Origin: Catenuloplanes niger
Lineage (GTDB): Bacteria; Actinomycetota; Actinomycetes; Mycobacteriales; Micromonosporaceae
NCBI RefSeq assembly: GCF_031458255.1
Contig: NZ_JAVDYC010000001.1
Location: 9,286,501-9,350,500 of the forward strand
DNA length: 64,000 bases
Direction: 5' to 3'
The position numbers and the translations under genes are program-made. Numbering within the stretch: position 1 is the stretch's first letter; each line of letters begins with the position of its first letter. Below the pieces are notes generated by a model that made no database searches, was not told where the DNA came from, and saw only the letters and a program-made list of their open reading frames with translations. Shown here piece by piece: positions 55,508 through 63,857 of the stretch.

Positions 55508-56404
55508 GTGACCGACGAGCTCTACACGATCGGGCAGCTGGCCCGGCGCACCGGACTGCCGGTGCGGACCATCCGGTTCTGGTCGGACAGCGACCTGCTG
55601 CCGCCGACCACGCGGTCCGCGGGCGGCTACCGGCTCTACGACGCGGCCGCGGTGGCCCGGCTGGAGCTGGTGCGGACGCTGCGCGAGCTGGGCCTCGGCC
55701 TGGACGTGGTGCAGCAGGTGCTGGCCCGGCAGCGGACCGTCGCGGACGTGGCGGCCGCGCACGTGCGGGCGCTGGACGCCGAGATCCAGTTGCTGCGGGT
55801 GCGGCGGGCGGTGCTGGCGTCGGTCGCGGCCCGGAACAGCACGACGGAGGAGATGAGACTCATGCACAAGCTGGCCCAGCTGTCCGCGCGGGAGCGGCAG
55901 GAACTGATCGACGAGTACGTGGACGCCACGTTCGGCGGCGTCGACCCGCAGAGCCCGGGCTACGGGATCGCGGCCGGCATGCGGCAGTTGTCCCTGCCGG
56001 ACGATCCGACGCCCGCGCAGGTCGACGCGTGGGTGGAGCTGGCCGAGCTGGTCACCGACGCGGACTTCCGGGCCCGGACCCGGCAGATGGCGGTGGCCGG
56101 CGAGACGTCGCAGGCGCGGCTGACGGCGGCCTACGACTTCAACGCGGTCCAGGAGAAGGCCGGCGGCGCGCTCGCCGGCGGGGTCGCGCCGGACTCCGCG
56201 CGCGGCCAGGAGATCGCCCGGGAGCTGGTGGGCGATCTCGGGACGGAGGAGCGCCGGCGGCTCGCGGACGAAATGGCGATCTTCACGGACCTGCGGGTGG
56301 AGCGCTACTGGACGCTGCTCGGCACGATCAACGGCTGGGAGCCGTTCACCCCGAAGGTGCCCGCGTTCCTCTGGCTGATCGACGCGCTGCGCGCCGGGGC
56401 CTGA
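55508..56404 (+). CDS. MerR-family regulator with large ligand domain
   Basis: 298 residues from GTG 55508. The N-terminal winged helix ELYTIGQLARRTGLPVRTIRFWSDSDLLPPTTRSAGGYRLYDAAAVARLELVRTLRELGLGLDVVQQVL is a full MerR domain. Residues 120-298 are helical (HKLAQLSARERQELIDEYVDATFGG...; ERYWTLLGTINGWEPFTPKVPAFLWLIDAL), in the style of TipAS-like drug-binding domains but longer. The conserved W and aromatic positions near the end suggest a hydrophobic ligand. The 3' end overlaps the convergent EamA gene by 100 bp. Confidence 0.88.
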   Translation: MTDELYTIGQLARRTGLPVRTIRFWSDSDLLPPTTRSAGGYRLYDAAAVARLELVRTLRELGLGLDVVQQVLARQRTVADVAAAHVRALDAEIQLLRVRRAVLASVAARNSTTEEMRLMHKLAQLSARERQELIDEYVDATFGGVDPQSPGYGIAAGMRQLSLPDDPTPAQVDAWVELAELVTDADFRARTRQMAVAGETSQARLTAAYDFNAVQEKAGGALAGGVAPDSARGQEIARELVGDLGTEERRRLADEMAIFTDLRVERYWTLLGTINGWEPFTPKVPAFLWLIDALRAGA

Positions 56405-57318
56405 CCGGCCGGCACCGGCGCGGCGACGGGTTCCGGTGCCAGGGCGGCCGGTGCCACGGCGGCCGGCGCCGGCTTCCGGGCCGGCAGCTGCAGGATCACC
56501 ACCGCGGCCAGGATCGCGGCGCCGCCGGCCAGCTGCGCCGCGGTCAGCCGCTCACCGAACACCAGCGCGGTCGACAGGACCGTGATCGCCGGTTCCAGGC
56601 CGCACAGGATCGCGGCCGTGGACGCGCCGACGAGACGCACGCCGGCGAACATCGCGGCGATCGGCAGCACCGTGCCGATCACCGCGATCACCGGCACCCA
56701 CAGCCAGGCCGACGCGGCGCCGGGGGCGTGCAGTCCCCCGGTCGCCGCGCCGCCCAGCGCGAGGCTGACCGCGGCCGACGAGCACACGATCGCGGTCAGC
56801 AGGAACACGTCCAGGTCCGCGGGCAGCGTCTCGGACACGGTCAGGTAGACCGCGTACGTACCGGCCGCGGTCAACGCGAGCAGCACACCCAGCCCGCCGT
56901 CGAAGCCGGCACCGAGCAGCATGACCAGCCCGCCGCCGGACACGGCCAGCGCGAGCACCCGCCGCCGGTCCGCGCGCGCCCGGCGCAGCGACACACCCAG
57001 GATCAGGGTCAGCGCCGGGTACGTGTAGAGCAGCAGCGCGGCCAGCGACGCGTCGATCATCGAGACCGCGCCGAAGTACGCCGCGCCCTGCAACGCGTAG
57101 CCGATCGCGCCCAGCCCGACGCAGACCGCGAGCGTGCGGCCCGGCAGGCGGACCGGGCGGCGCCGGATCGCGACGATCGCCCACAGCAGCAGCGCGGCCA
57201 GCGCGAACCGGACCGTCAGCATCGTCGTCACGGACAGTCCACCGGCGTACGCCTGCTTCGCGAACAGCGGCGCCAGCCCGAAGCCGGACGCCGCGACCAG
57301 GCACAACACGAATCCCAC
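56305..57318 (-). CDS. EamA/DMT-family transporter
   Basis: 337 residues with ten hydrophobic segments in two EamA repeats. Repeat 1 spans about residues 2-135 (VLCLVAASGFGLAPLFAKQAYAGGLSVTTMLTVRFALAALLLW; AAYFGAVSMIDASLAALLLYTYPALTLILGV). Repeat 2 spans about 145-280 (IAAMFAGVRLVGASTAAILCGLEPAITVLSTALVFGERLTAAQLAGGAAILAAVVIL). A 60-residue Ala/Pro-rich tail follows. Such proteins export amino acids or other metabolites. It diverges from a LysR regulator with a shared operator. Confidence 0.9.
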   Translation of the reverse strand: MGFVLCLVAASGFGLAPLFAKQAYAGGLSVTTMLTVRFALAALLLWAIVAIRRRPVRLPGRTLAVCVGLGAIGYALQGAAYFGAVSMIDASLAALLLYTYPALTLILGVSLRRARADRRRVLALAVSGGGLVMLLGAGFDGGLGVLLALTAAGTYAVYLTVSETLPADLDVFLLTAIVCSSAAVSLALGGAATGGLHAPGAASAWLWVPVIAVIGTVLPIAAMFAGVRLVGASTAAILCGLEPAITVLSTALVFGERLTAAQLAGGAAILAAVVILQLPARKPAPAAVAPAALAPEPVAAPVPAGQAPARSASISQRNAGTFGVNGSQPLIVPSSVQ

Positions 57319-57360
57319 CGGATGACGGTAAGCAGCGACGATCTAGAGAGGTAGCCTTGG

Positions 57361-57383
57361 TTTCCTTGACCAGCCGAAGGAAA
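57361..57383. promoter_or_regulatory. LysR-type dyad in the EamA/LysR divergent region
   Basis: TTTCCTT (57361-57367) and AAGGAAA (57377-57383) are perfect 7-bp arms with a 9-base spacer, and the dyad contains the T-N11-A core of LysR boxes. It is flanked by CCTTGG on both sides (57355 and 57385 regions) and ends just before the LysR TTG start at 57388. Confidence 0.7.
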
Positions 57384-57387
57384 AACC

Positions 57388-58305
57388 TTGGTCACTTTGC
57401 ATCAGCTCCGGTGCTTCCTGGCCACCGTCGAACACGGCTCGTTCACCGCCGCCGCGGCCGCGCTCGGCTACGCCCAGCCGTCGCTGTCCGAGCAGGTCAG
57501 ACTGCTGGAGCAGGGCATCGACGCACGCCTGTTCCGGCGGGCCGGGCGCGGCCTGACCCCGACCGAGGCCGCGCACGCGCTGATCCCGCACGCCACCGCC
57601 GCGCTGGCCGCGGTCGACGCCGGCACCCGCGCGGTCGCCGGCGTCCGCGAGGTCCTCACCGGCACGGTCCGGTTCGGTGTCTTCGGCACCGCGCGCCTCT
57701 ATCTCGGCGCCGGCCTGGTCGAGGACGTGCTGCGCCGGCATCCCGGCATCCGGCTCGAACTCGCCGGCCTGAACTCCGCGCAGATCGCCGCCCAGCTGCG
57801 CCGCGGCACGCTGGAAGCGGCCGTGATCGCGCTGTCCGGGTCGTCCACCCAGGGGCTCGCGGTCACGCCGGTGATGCGCGACGAACTCGTCTACGTCAGC
57901 GCCGACCCGGAGCGCCTCACCCAGGCCGTCACGCCCGCCCGGCTCGCGGCCGCGCCGCTGGTGCTGCCGGACGTCAGCTTCCGCGACGACGACACCACCC
58001 GGCGCCGGCTCGCCCGCGACCTGCAGGCACACGGCCACCAGCTGACCACGCGGGTGGAGGTCGAGGACCCGGAGACCGCGCTGGAGATCGCGGCCCGCGG
58101 CCTCGCCGACACCGTCACCTGGCGCGGGGTGCTGCGCGCCCACCGGCTGCCGGACGGGCTCGGCTGGACGTCGCTGCGGCCCCGCCGATACGAGACGTTC
58201 GCGATCGCGCACCGGCCCGACGCCGTGCTCTCCCCCGCGGTCCGCGCGGTCGCGGAGCTGGTCACCACCCGCATGCGGGACCTGGACGCGCAGGTCCGAA
58301 GCTGA
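57388..58305 (+). CDS. LysR-family regulator
   Basis: 305 residues from TTG 57388 (LVTLHQLRCFLATVEHGSFTAAAAALGYAQPSLSEQVRLLEQGIDARLFRRAGRGLTPTEA), with GAAGGA upstream. The wHTH (residues 3-62) and a periplasmic-binding-like effector domain (VRFGVFGTARLYLGAGLVEDVLRRHPGIRLELAGLNSAQIAAQLRRGTLEAAVIAL) are standard. The EamA transporter gene across the shared dyad is the likely target, the common arrangement for LysR/exporter pairs. Confidence 0.93.
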   Translation: MVTLHQLRCFLATVEHGSFTAAAAALGYAQPSLSEQVRLLEQGIDARLFRRAGRGLTPTEAAHALIPHATAALAAVDAGTRAVAGVREVLTGTVRFGVFGTARLYLGAGLVEDVLRRHPGIRLELAGLNSAQIAAQLRRGTLEAAVIALSGSSTQGLAVTPVMRDELVYVSADPERLTQAVTPARLAAAPLVLPDVSFRDDDTTRRRLARDLQAHGHQLTTRVEVEDPETALEIAARGLADTVTWRGVLRAHRLPDGLGWTSLRPRRYETFAIAHRPDAVLSPAVRAVAELVTTRMRDLDAQVRS

Positions 58306-58344
58306 TGTGGCAACGACCGTCCGTACGCCGGTAGGTTTTTGCGA

Positions 58345-59115
58345 ATGAGTACCGAGTTGGGTCTGGACTACGCCGGGCACCTGTCCGCCCTGCGCGGCGC
58401 CGTCGGCCGCCTCGTCGATCTCGTCGCGGACGCCGACCCGGCCACCGCCGTGCCCGCCTGCCCCGGCTGGGACCTCGGCACGCTCTCCGGCCACATCGGC
58501 GCCACCCACCGCTGGGCCGAGGCCATGGTCGCCTCCGGCATGCCGCGCCGGCTGCCGTTCGACGCGTTCGCCGCCGAGGTCCCGCACGAGGCCGGCGAGC
58601 TGACCGTCTGGCTGCTCGTCGGCGCGCAGCGCCTGCTCGCCACGCTCGAGTCGACCGACCCGGACCGGCCGGTCTGGACGTTCGGTCACGACCGGCGCGC
58701 GGCCGGCTGGCCCCGGCGCATGCTGCACGAGGCGGTCGTGCACGGCCTCGACGCGGCCGAGGCGCTGCGGCAGCCGACCCAGGTCGACGCCGCGATAGCG
58801 CGGGACGGCATCGAGGAGTTCCTCGGCACGATGCTGCACCACCCCACCATCCAGCGCCGCCTGCAGCCGGCCGACGGCACACCGCTGACCGGCACGCTGA
58901 TCCTGGCCGCGGCGGACACCGGCGAGATCTGGCGGGTCGACCTCGGCCCGGCCGGCTCCCGCTGGCGCCGCGTCACCAGCACCGCCGACGGCGACGCGGT
59001 CGTCCTCGGCGGCATCGCCGAGCTCTACCTCTACCTGTGGCACCGCGTCCCGGCCCCGACCGTGATGGGCTCCCCGGACCTGGTCGCCCAGTGGTCACGG
59101 GCAACCACCCTGTAG
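58345..59115 (+). CDS. Maleylpyruvate isomerase-family (DinB-like, mycothiol-type) protein
   Basis: 256 residues from ATG 58345. YAGHLSALRGAVGRLVDLVADADPATAVPACPGWDLGTLSGHIGATHRWAEAMV is the signature N-terminus of the mycothiol-dependent maleylpyruvate isomerase family: PxCPGWD, the GHIG..HRW helix with a metal-binding histidine, and the later HEAVVHGLDAAEAL (HRxDAE-like second ligand set). Members are metal-dependent mycothiol transferases; the substrate is unknown. Confidence 0.88.
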   Translation: MSTELGLDYAGHLSALRGAVGRLVDLVADADPATAVPACPGWDLGTLSGHIGATHRWAEAMVASGMPRRLPFDAFAAEVPHEAGELTVWLLVGAQRLLATLESTDPDRPVWTFGHDRRAAGWPRRMLHEAVVHGLDAAEALRQPTQVDAAIARDGIEEFLGTMLHHPTIQRRLQPADGTPLTGTLILAAADTGEIWRVDLGPAGSRWRRVTSTADGDAVVLGGIAELYLYLWHRVPAPTVMGSPDLVAQWSRATTL

Positions 59116-59175
59116 GGGCCCGGAAGCGGGAGAACAGCTGGTGTGATTGGCGCCCGCGCGTGCTCATGGTGCATA

Positions 59176-59260
59176 TTGGGACGCGACAGCGACTGGCGGC
59201 ACGGGGATGGCAGTGACCATCGGGGAGCTCGTCGTGGGACGTCGACCGCCTGGGCGCCCA
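59176..59260 (+). ncRNA. ZTP (pfl) riboswitch upstream of folD
   Basis: The leader contains the conserved elements of the ZTP/ZMP riboswitch in order: GGGACGCGACAGCGACTGGCGG (59178 onward) as the 5' junction, CCATCGGGGAGC (about 59217-59228) as the pseudoknot/junction strand and CCGCCTGGGC (59246-59255) as the hallmark 3' strand. The sensor ends about 20 bp before the folD start, so the GCGCCCACGGGTGC segment and the GGAG ribosome site follow directly and probably form the expression platform. The riboswitch senses ZMP/ZTP, which accumulate when 10-formyl-THF is short, and turns on one-carbon genes such as folD. Confidence 0.85.
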
Positions 59261-59277
59261 CGGGTGCAGGAGTTCTC

Positions 59278-60135
59278 ATGTCTGCCCGACTTCTCCCTGG
59301 CAAGCCCGTCGCCGACGCCGTCCTGGAGGACGTCACCGCGCGCGTCGCCGCACTGAAGGCCAAGGGCGTGACGCCCGCGCTCGCGACGATCCTGGTCGGC
59401 GACGACGACGCGAGCGCCGGATACATCCGCATCAAGCAGAAGCAGGCCGGCGAGCTGGGCTTCGTGTCGCCGCACGCGCACCTGCCCGGCGACGTCACCC
59501 AGGAGGAGCTGGAGCGGGTCATCCGCGGCTTCAACGACGACAAGGACGTGCACGGCCTGCTCGTGCAGTACCCGATCCCGGGCCACCTCGACTACGACCG
59601 GGCGCTGCAGGTGATGGACCCGGACATGGACGTCGACGGCCTCCACCCGCTGAACATGGGGCGGCTCGCGCTCGGCCTGCCCGGCCCGCTGCCGTGCACA
59701 CCGGCCGGCATCGAGGCGCTGCTCGCCCACTACGACATCCCGGTCGCCGGCCGCGAGGTCGTCATCCTCGGCCGCGGCGCCACGCTCGGCCGTCCCCTCG
59801 CGATGCTGCTGGCGCAGAAGCGGCCGACCGCGAACGCGGCCGTCACCGTCGTGCACACCGGCGTCGCCGACTGGCCGCGGTACACGCAGCGCGCCGACGT
59901 GCTGATCGCCGCCGCCGGCGTGCCCGGCATCATCCAGCCGGAGCACGTCAAGCCGGGCGCGGTCGTGGTCGGCGGCGGCGTCCGCTACGAGGGCCGCCGG
60001 ATCCTGCCGGACGTCGACGAGAGCTGCGCCGAGGTCGCCGGCGCGATCACCCCGCGGGTCGGCGGCGTCGGCCCGACCACGGTCGCGATGCTGTTCCGCA
60101 ACGCGGTCGCGGCCGCGGAACGCGCCACCGCCTGA
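59278..60135 (+). CDS. folD: Methylene-THF dehydrogenase/methenyl-THF cyclohydrolase
   Basis: 285 residues from ATG 59278 (MSARLLPGKPVADAVLEDVTARVAALKAKGVTPALATILVGDDDASAGYIRIKQKQAGELGF). The catalytic lysine motif YIRIKQK (usual YVxxKxK), GLLVQYPIP, DMDVDGLHPLNMGRLALG, PCTPAGIEALL and the Rossmann segment GREVVILGRGATLGRPLAMLL are all present, ending in GGVGPTTVAMLFRNAV. It interconverts 5,10-methylene-, methenyl- and 10-formyl-THF with NADP. Expression is expected to be controlled by the ZTP riboswitch, and an excellent terminator follows. Confidence 0.97.
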   Translation: MSARLLPGKPVADAVLEDVTARVAALKAKGVTPALATILVGDDDASAGYIRIKQKQAGELGFVSPHAHLPGDVTQEELERVIRGFNDDKDVHGLLVQYPIPGHLDYDRALQVMDPDMDVDGLHPLNMGRLALGLPGPLPCTPAGIEALLAHYDIPVAGREVVILGRGATLGRPLAMLLAQKRPTANAAVTVVHTGVADWPRYTQRADVLIAAAGVPGIIQPEHVKPGAVVVGGGVRYEGRRILPDVDESCAEVAGAITPRVGGVGPTTVAMLFRNAVAAAERATA

Positions 60136-60144
60136 CCCGTTCAC

Positions 60145-60171
60145 GCCCGGGAGCACACCGTGCTCCCGGGC
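60145..60171 (+). terminator. Intrinsic terminator of folD
   Basis: GCCCGGGAGCAC (60145-60156), loop ACC, GTGCTCCCGGGC (60160-60171), followed by TGTTTCGGTT. Perfect 12-bp stem with a 3-base loop. Confidence 0.92.
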
Positions 60172-60205
60172 TGTTTCGGTTGCGGGCCGTGAGAGGGTTT
60201 CCCGC

Positions 60206-60870
60206 ATGCGAGGCATGACGGGGAACTTCGAGGTCCATCTGACCGGGCGCGCGGACGACCACCACCGGATGGCCGAGGTCGCCGCACCCGAGGGCATGAA
60301 GTTGACCGACATCGTCCTCGACCGCGGGCGCACCCCGGCACAGCCGATGCTCACCTTCACGCTCAAGGGTTCCTGGGACGAGGTGCGCGCCCAGGTGCAG
60401 GACCGCCGGCACCGGCTCGCCCAGCACGGGGTGTACGCCGTCCGGGAGAAGATCGAGGCGGATCCGAACAACCCGGCCGTGCCCCGGACGGACGCGGACG
60501 CGGCCGCCGATCCCGACCACCGGTACTTCGAGCACCACCTCAAGCTGCGACTGCCGGACGCCGCACCGGATCGGCTCGCCGCGATCACCGCGCTCGTCAC
60601 CCCGCACCAGGCCCGGCTGTCCCGCAACGCCCGGCGCCGCGACGCCGACGGCGAGCACCGGTTCGTCACCCAGCGCTGCCACCGGGTGGGCCGGATCACC
60701 GCCCGGTCCCGGCTGGCCGCGCTGCGCGACGCGCTGGCCGGCTACGAGATCGTCGAGGTCGAGGAGGAGTACGTCGTCCACGACACCGCGCTGCACCTCG
60801 ACGACGGCTGGCTCGATGCACCGGCACCGCCGGCCCGCTCCGCACCGCCGCCCCGGCCGGGCCGGGCCGG
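60206..60870 (+). CDS. Conserved protein upstream of nucleotidyltransferase (frame continues into shift)
   Basis: From ATG 60206: GNFEVHLTGRADDHHRMAEVAAPEGMKLTDIVLDRGRTPAQPMLTF and later DHRYFEHHLKLRLPD...RFVTQRCHRVGRITARSRLAALRDAL...EVEEEYVVHDTALHLDDGWLDA. About 215 residues are convincingly coding. After about 60,860 the same frame turns to Arg/Ser/Pro nonsense through to 61213, while the correct coding pattern resumes in another frame. I recall similar proteins in streptomycetes next to nucleotidyltransferase genes; their role is unknown. The end given is where coding character is lost, not a stop codon. Confidence 0.65.
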
Positions 60871-60871
60871 C

Positions 60872-61719
60872 ACCCCGCCACCTACCTGCCGATCGAGCCC
60901 GGCACGCCCGGCGTCCGGCAGCACGCCGTCTTCGAACCGCGGATGGCCGTCCACATCCAGGAGGCGATCAAACCGGGTGAGCCGGTCTTCGACGACCCGC
61001 AGCGGGCCGCCCGCTGGCTCGGCGCCCGCCGCGCCGCCATGCACCGTATGCTGCACGCGATCGCCGGGTCCGAGTGGGCGACGCAGGTCGTGCTGCGCGG
61101 CAGCGTGGCGCTCCGGGCCCAGCTCGGCGACGCCGCCCGCGAACCCGGCGACGTCGACCTGGTCGTCATCCCGGAGACCGTGGCGGACCACCCGGACCTG
61201 CGCGAGTTCCTGACCGCGGCGGCGCCCGTGCCGGAACGCGTCCGTTGGGAGATCATCTGGGCGTACGACGACGCGCCCGGCTGGCGGCTGGTCTGCCCGG
61301 TCCCGGTCGACGGGGCACCGGACACGTCCGTGCAGATCGACGTCGTCTTCGGCGAGGCGCTGCCGATGGCCCCGGAACCGCTGGCCCTGGCGCCGGACAC
61401 GGTCGTGCTCGCGGCCCCGCCGGCGCTCGCGCTCGGCTGGAAGCTGCGCTGGCTGGAGTCGGACTCCTACCCGCAGGGCAAGGACCTCTACGACGCGGTA
61501 CTGCTCGCCGAGCACACCACGGTCGACCCGGCGATGGTCCGGGACCTGCTCCGCCCGGAGATCATGCACGAGGCCGACCGGTTCGGGCCGGACTCGGTGG
61601 AACGATGGTCCGTCGACTGGGACAACTTCCGCCTGGAATATCCGCACATCACCGGCGACGACAGCGCCTGGAAACAACGCCTGATCACCGCACTGCGCCG
61701 GTCGTACGGGATGGACTAG
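60872..61719 (+). CDS. Nucleotidyltransferase (AbiEii-like); start unclear
   Basis: From the ATG at 60943 the product is 258 residues: MAVHIQEAIKPGEPVFDDPQRAARWLGARRAAMHRMLHAIAGSEWATQVVLRGSVALRAQLGDAAREPGDVDLVVIPE. LRGSVAL...EPGDVDLVV is the GS...DxD motif of minimal nucleotidyltransferases, and ALGWKLRWLESDSYPQGKDLYDAVLLAE is the KL..L....KDxYD segment of the AbiEii class. Coding character extends upstream of this ATG in the same frame (TYLPIEPGTPGVRQHAVFEPR, from about 60,880) without a start codon. Either the gene is fused to its upstream neighbour and split by a one-base deletion, or its own start has been lost. Confidence 0.75.
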
Positions 61720-61728
61720 CGTCGACGC

Positions 61729-62523
61729 GTGAGCCTGATCGAGCTGCACGAGGCCGCCGGCTGCGAGCCGGTGGTGTGGGGTCCGGACCGGACACGGGAC
61801 TGGTGGCGGGCGTGGACCGCGTCGACGCGGGTGTCCGGCGCGGAGTTCCGGGTGCTGGCCCGCGACACCACCGGCGGGTGCGTGGCACTGTGGCTGGTCG
61901 ACGCGAACCCGCCGGTCGTCTACCTCGGCGCGGACGGGGAGGCGGCGGTGCTCGCGGCCGACCTCGACGACTACGCGGCGCTGCTGGCCTCCGGGGCGAC
62001 ACCGGGCGCCGCGGCGGCGGCCGGGTTGCCGGCCGTGCGGGCGGCTCAGGCGGCGTACCCGGAGTTCCCGGCGCACGCGTGGCGGCCGGAGCCGGTGGCC
62101 GCCATCCGGTGGGCGACCGCCGACGACGCCGAGGACCTCACCACCCTGATCGCCACCATGGGGTACGAGGTGGGCGCGGCCGACGTGGCCGGGCGGCTGC
62201 GGACGTTGCCGGACAGCGGGCACGCCGTCTACGTGGCCGTCACCGACCGGATCACCGGATGGGTGCACGTACTCATCTCGCACAGCCTGATCGTCGGCAC
62301 CCGCGCGGAACTCGGCGGGCTCGCGGTCGCGCAGACGCGGGCCGGGGCCGGGAGCGCATTGCTGGCCACCGCGGAACGGTGGGCGGTACGGCACGGCGCG
62401 ACCAGCATGTACGTCCGGTCCGGTGCGCACCGCACGGAGGCGCACGGGTTCTACGGCCGGCGCGGCTACACCGTGCGCACCACGCAGCTCGCGCTCACGA
62501 AGCCACTGACTCCGCCAGACTGA
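61729..62523 (+). CDS. SUKH-like domain fused to GNAT acetyltransferase
   Basis: 264 residues from GTG 61729. Residues 1-115 (LIELHEAAGCEPVVWGPDRTRDWWRAWTAS...ALWLVDANPPVVYLGADGEAAVLAADLDDYAALLASG) have the SMI1/KNR4-like PVVYLG..GE..VLA.DLDD...LLA pattern. Residues about 120-264 are a GNAT domain: IRWATADDAEDLTTLIATMGYE, ELGGLAVAQTRAGAGSALLATAERWAVRHGATSMYVRSGAHRTEAHGFYGRRGY with the acetyl-CoA loop TRAGAG. The fusion is unusual; see findings. The 3' end overlaps the convergent gene by 29 bp. Confidence 0.82.
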   Translation: MSLIELHEAAGCEPVVWGPDRTRDWWRAWTASTRVSGAEFRVLARDTTGGCVALWLVDANPPVVYLGADGEAAVLAADLDDYAALLASGATPGAAAAAGLPAVRAAQAAYPEFPAHAWRPEPVAAIRWATADDAEDLTTLIATMGYEVGAADVAGRLRTLPDSGHAVYVAVTDRITGWVHVLISHSLIVGTRAELGGLAVAQTRAGAGSALLATAERWAVRHGATSMYVRSGAHRTEAHGFYGRRGYTVRTTQLALTKPLTPPD

Positions 62524-63562
62524 GCCGGATCACGCCGTCCGCGGCGACCGCGGCGGAACCGGTCACCCGGAACTCCAGCGTGCCGTCCCGCCGGGTGCCG
62601 TCCAGCAGCGTCGCGCGGAACCCGACCGTGCCCGGCGACGTGGTGACCAGCTCGGTGCCGCGCACCTCCACGCGCGGCGCGCGCAGCAGCGTCCAGGCCG
62701 CCGCGTTCGCGAGCGGCACCGGCGCGGCACGCAGATCGAACGGGCAGTCGGTCATGTACGGGTCGGTCCGCGTCGCACACCGGGACAGGCGCGCGTCCAG
62801 CGCGGCCAGCACCCGCCGGTTCCACGCGGCGACGTCCGGCGCGGATGCTGCGCCGTCCGGCGCGGCTACGGCACCGCCCGGCACGGACGCGGTGGTGTCC
62901 GGCGTGGACGCGCCCGGCGCCGGTGGGGCGCCGACCGGCTCGGCGGGCGCCGGCATCCGGAGCACGGCGAGGAGGCCGGTGACCGCGACAACGACCAGCG
63001 CGGCGACCACCACGACGGCGACGATTCCGGCGCGCGGCCGGGCACGCCGCGGGCCGACCCCGTCCAGGCCCGCCTCAACCGGGCCGCCCGCGACCGGGCC
63101 GCCCGCGACCGGGCTGGCTGCCGTTGTGCTCGCCGGCGCCGGGACGGGCGACGCCACGCTCGCCGGTGGCGCGCTTGCCGGCGCCGGGATCGTCGATGCC
63201 TCCTGCTGCTGGCGGCCGAGGGCACGCTCACATTCAGCGCTCACCGCCGGCACGTTCGGCGCCGGCACGCTCGCCGGCGTCGTGGTGAGCGCGGGCTGGG
63301 GCGGTGCGGAGATGAGGAGCGGCTGCGGGCGCGGAGTCAGCGCGACCGGTCCGTTCTGCTCGCTCGGCGGCACCACGGCGCCGTCGAGCACGGTGATCGC
63401 CGTGTCGCCGTCCGGGACGCCGGGCGACCCGGACGAGCCGGGATGCTGCGCGGACAGCGGCGTGAGCTGCCGCGGTCCGCGCACCGGGAACCGGGTGCCG
63501 CACTCCGCGCACGTCACGGCGGCATCCGCAGGTCGCGGCGCACCGCACGAAGAGCAGGACAT
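62495..63562 (-). CDS. Zinc-ribbon membrane protein of unknown function
   Basis: 355 residues from ATG 63562 (MSCSSCGAPRPADAAVTCAECGTRFPV). Two CxxC pairs form an N-terminal zinc ribbon. About 130 Pro/Ala/Thr-rich residues follow, then one membrane helix (AGIVAVVVVAALVVVAVTGLLAVL, near residue 195) and an extracytoplasmic domain (AAWNRRVLAALDARLSRCATRTDPYMTDCPFDLRAA...VEVRGTELVTTSPGTVGFRATLLDGTRRDGTLEFRVTG) that looks like a small beta domain with one cysteine pair. Plausibly a sensor or cell-envelope protein; no family recognised. Confidence 0.8.
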   Translation of the reverse strand: MSCSSCGAPRPADAAVTCAECGTRFPVRGPRQLTPLSAQHPGSSGSPGVPDGDTAITVLDGAVVPPSEQNGPVALTPRPQPLLISAPPQPALTTTPASVPAPNVPAVSAECERALGRQQQEASTIPAPASAPPASVASPVPAPASTTAASPVAGGPVAGGPVEAGLDGVGPRRARPRAGIVAVVVVAALVVVAVTGLLAVLRMPAPAEPVGAPPAPGASTPDTTASVPGGAVAAPDGAASAPDVAAWNRRVLAALDARLSRCATRTDPYMTDCPFDLRAAPVPLANAAAWTLLRAPRVEVRGTELVTTSPGTVGFRATLLDGTRRDGTLEFRVTGSAAVAADGVIRLSLAESVAS

Positions 63563-63857
63563 CTCAGGCACCTCGCGCTGGTCCGGGGTTTGGTGCACCG
63601 TCGGCACTCCCGAACCGCACCTGAGCAGAAACCCGCCACCGATCCACCCCGCCGCCGAATCCACCGCGCCGGAGGGAGGAACCCCAACGGCCCCCAGCGC
63701 ATGCGCGGACAGCAGGGACGAGCCCGCTCCGCCGACCGGCCGCCGCTGACGCACCAGCGGCCCGAAGGATCGCCGGCGCACCCAGGGCCGCACCACGGCC
63801 GCACCGGGGACGAGCCGCGTCGGCCGCCCGGTGACGCGGCAGCTGCCCGGGAGGTCG

